DNA from: Desulfobacula sp.
Lineage (GTDB): Bacteria; Desulfobacterota; Desulfobacteria; Desulfobacterales; Desulfobacteraceae
Direction of reading: 5' to 3'
Assembly: GCA_023144585.1 (NCBI GenBank)
Contig: JAGLFI010000045.1
Location: 1-8,082 of the forward strand
DNA length: 8,082 nucleotides
Shown: positions 6,692-8,082 of the stretch, one piece after another
How the letters are laid out: each line of letters opens with the position of its first letter
Position numbering within the stretch: position 1 is the stretch's first letter
Notes under the pieces: model-generated
What the model was told of the DNA's origin: nothing
The model's input: the letters and a program-made list of their open reading frames with translations, nothing else
Databases searched by the model: none
Translations under genes and position numbers: made by a program

Positions 6692-7870
6692 TTACTTAAT
6701 ATCCATCCAGCCCGTCAGCTGTTTTGCTTTTCCACCCGCAAGACACTGGATCAAAAAGGTCTGGGATGTTCCCTGGCGTAAATATATATCATTCTTGCTA
6801 TAGGGCTTGAAATTGACTTCAGGACCAATCCCTTTAAATCCACTTATTTTTTCCATTACGTTAATAAAGTTTTCCCTTGTCAGATCGCGGCCGATATTGT
6901 TCAATGCTTCGATCATGGGTTCGGTGAAAAGAATACCTGCATAATAAAAGATACCCCATCTTTCTTCCTTGGCTGCATATTTATCAAACACTTCTTCTTT
7001 ATATTTTTTAAGCAAAGGATCATCTGAACCGGGAAGTTCGCCAAAAGTACCGGTGATCACACCTTCCCAAATGCCTTTTGTGATATGTATCATGAACGGA
7101 CAATCAGAAATGGTGCTGGTACTCATGAATTGCGGTGCAAACTTCATGGCCTTGCTGATACCGACAATCCTTGCTGAATGGCTCACTGTTGTCCACATTA
7201 ATACCATATCTGCTTTAGATTTTCTTAACTTCATCACATGGGGTTTAAGATCGGTATCTTTGGCTTCCATGGATACCTGTGCAACCGCCTTCATACCATG
7301 TGCCTTTAATTCGGAAAGAGCTCCGTTTAGTCCATTTTTCCCATATCCATCATTGAGATAAGCAATGGCGATTCGTTTTTTACCCATTTTTTCAATGGCA
7401 TATTTTACCAAAGCCTTTGCCTCGCCCGCATAAAGCGGGTATACTGCAAACAGGTTTTTCTGAGGAGGATTTATAAACTCCATAGACCCTGTTGCAGGTC
7501 CCACCCATGGAACATTTCTTTTGGCCAGATAATCCCGAACCGCTAAACCGGGAGATGTTCCCACACCGCAGGCCCAGGCAAATATCCCGGTGCCTTCCTG
7601 GAGTTCTTTCACCCCTGCTTTTGTTTTGGCGGGATTATACCCATCGTTAAACATGTGATAGACAATTTTTCGGCCATGAATACCGCCATTATCATTGATC
7701 CATTTAAAATAATCGCCTGTACCCCTGGCCACATTACCCCAGGCCGCTGCAGTACCCGTCTGGGGACCCCATTGCCCAAGATGAATTTCCGTATCCGTCA
7801 CACCCTCTTCAGCCCAAAGGTTTTGGGCAAAGCTCAACAAGAATGCCAGAGAAACAAATAAAACAAACAT
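6692..7870 (-). CDS. Periplasmic substrate-binding protein, Liv/HAAT family (Peripla_BP_6)
   Basis: Captures the substrate in the periplasm for the Liv-type importer. As read from ATG 7870 it has 392 residues, opening with the hydrophobic core FVLFVSLAFLLSFA and a signal peptidase site after LWA (no lipobox Cys). The mature part has family features: IHLGQWGPQTG, GGIHGRKI, FNDGYNPAKTKAGVKELQE and AIAYLNDGYGKNG. The true start is probably ATG 7884-7882. It lies 5 bases after a perfect AAGGAGG and would add the positive n-region MKKKL if the A7 run at 7881-7875 held one more A. As sequenced, that start meets a TAA after four codons, and ATG 7870 has no Shine-Dalgarno. Substrate specificity cannot be read from the sequence; the downstream ligase suggests a carboxylate (inference). 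Confidence 0.88.
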   Translation of the reverse strand: MFVLFVSLAFLLSFAQNLWAEEGVTDTEIHLGQWGPQTGTAAAWGNVARGTGDYFKWINDNGGIHGRKIVYHMFNDGYNPAKTKAGVKELQEGTGIFAWACGVGTSPGLAVRDYLAKRNVPWVGPATGSMEFINPPQKNLFAVYPLYAGEAKALVKYAIEKMGKKRIAIAYLNDGYGKNGLNGALSELKAHGMKAVAQVSMEAKDTDLKPHVMKLRKSKADMVLMWTTVSHSARIVGISKAMKFAPQFMSTSTISDCPFMIHITKGIWEGVITGTFGELPGSDDPLLKKYKEEVFDKYAAKEERWGIFYYAGILFTEPMIEALNNIGRDLTRENFINVMEKISGFKGIGPEVNFKPYSKNDIYLRQGTSQTFLIQCLAGGKAKQLTGWMDIK

Positions 7871-7874
7871 TAAC

Positions 7875-7896
7875 TTTTTTTCATTACTTCCTCCTT
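7875..7896 (-). promoter_or_regulatory. Strong ribosome binding site and probable true start of the binding protein
   Basis: On the - strand AAGGAGG (7896-7890), AAGTA, then ATG (7884-7882) and A7 (7881-7875). It is the best Shine-Dalgarno in the window, but the start it serves is closed by a TAA. One extra A opens MKKKL in frame with the signal peptide. Confidence 0.8.
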
Positions 7897-7952
7897 TTTA
7901 AACGATCATTGGTTCTATGTTACGTTCACGTATCCCCGAATTAAAACCCGAA
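7885..7952 (-). other. Gap between permease and binding-protein genes
   Basis: 68 bases without a gene. It contains the palindrome TACGT-TC-ACGTA (7921-7932), able to form only a 4-base stem with a UGAA-type loop, most of a 12-base tandem repeat, and the ribosome binding site of the binding protein. No terminator or clear promoter is visible, so the two genes are probably co-transcribed. Confidence 0.6.
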
Positions 7953-7958
7953 TTAAAC
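7935..7958. repeat. 12-base tandem direct repeat across the permease stop codon
   Basis: CCCGAATTAAAA (7935-7946) is followed by CCCGAATTAAAC (7947-7958), two copies differing only in the last base. The second copy contains the permease stop codon (7955-7953 on the - strand). This looks like a small slippage duplication. Confidence 0.8.
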
Positions 7959-8082
7959 CTTTTTCACATAATGCCTGGAAAAAAGACCACTTGGGCGTAT
8001 GCACAACACAAGTACAATAATGACAAAGGCAACCACTGTCTTAAACTCAATGGAAACATATCCGCCAAACAGATTTTCAATA
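7953..8082 (-). CDS. Liv-type ABC transporter permease, LivH-like, C-terminal part
   Basis: The gene runs off the right edge; only the last 42 residues are present, read from 8081. They begin IENLFGGYVSIEFKT and continue into a hydrophobic segment VVAFVIIVLVLCI followed by RPSGLF and a short basic tail ending KKV. The last transmembrane helix plus RPxGLF close to the C-terminus is the hallmark of HAAT-family membrane permeases, and the GGY...FKTVVAF context is more like LivH than LivM. The partner permease would lie beyond the window. The TAA is at 7955-7953. Confidence 0.85.
   Translation of the reverse strand, partial: IENLFGGYVSIEFKTVVAFVIIVLVLCIRPSGLFSRHYVKKV

Noticed and set aside
1..8082. 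CRISPR array, transposon, tRNA/rRNA or defence genes
   Set aside because: No repeat-spacer pattern, transposase or terminal repeats, RNA-gene signature or defence-type domain was seen on either strand.

Overview
The window looks like chromosomal DNA from an anaerobic, probably sulfate-reducing member of the Desulfobacterota (Desulfobacula/Desulfobacter-like). This is an inference from gene content: a tungsten-type aldehyde:ferredoxin oxidoreductase (AOR), a branched-chain-amino-acid-type (Liv/HAAT) ABC importer and a FadD-like acyl-CoA ligase, in moderately AT-rich DNA with many A/T homopolymers. No taxonomic marker gene is present.

Layout. Positions 1-345 are non-coding; they hold a sigma-54-like -24/-12 element at the extreme left and a few small inverted repeats. 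On the + strand an AOR-family gene (346 to about 2108, open as sequenced to 2223) is followed by an overlapping gene (2096-3331). The second protein has an uncharacterised N-terminal half and a C-terminal class II aldolase/adducin domain with all four metal ligands. On the - strand, converging on that pair and sharing the TTAA at 3328-3331 for both stop codons, lies an operon. Read in its 5'->3' direction it holds the C-terminus of a LivH-type permease (8082-7953), a periplasmic binding protein (about 7884-6692), LivG (6691-5912), LivF (5909-5136) and a long-chain-type acyl-CoA ligase (about 5160-3328).

Working together. The - strand operon reads as an uptake-and-activation module: a periplasmic protein captures a substrate, the Liv-type transporter imports it, and the ligase makes its CoA thioester. 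The ligase suggests the cargo is a carboxylic acid rather than an amino acid. The + strand pair suggests a route in which an aldolase releases or uses an aldehyde that the AOR interconverts with the acid, using ferredoxin. These roles are inferred.

Reading-frame integrity is the main oddity. Four places need an indel to restore a family-typical protein: A10 at 2066-2075 (end of AOR), about 4270-4293 and about 4903-4908 (ligase), and A7 at 7881-7875 (signal peptide of the binding protein). In three of the four a single added base repairs the gene, and the two clearest cases are A homopolymers one base short. I think undercalled homopolymers are more likely than pseudogenes, but slippage-regulated expression at the A10 run cannot be excluded. 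I did not see a defence system, mobile element, CRISPR array or RNA gene.
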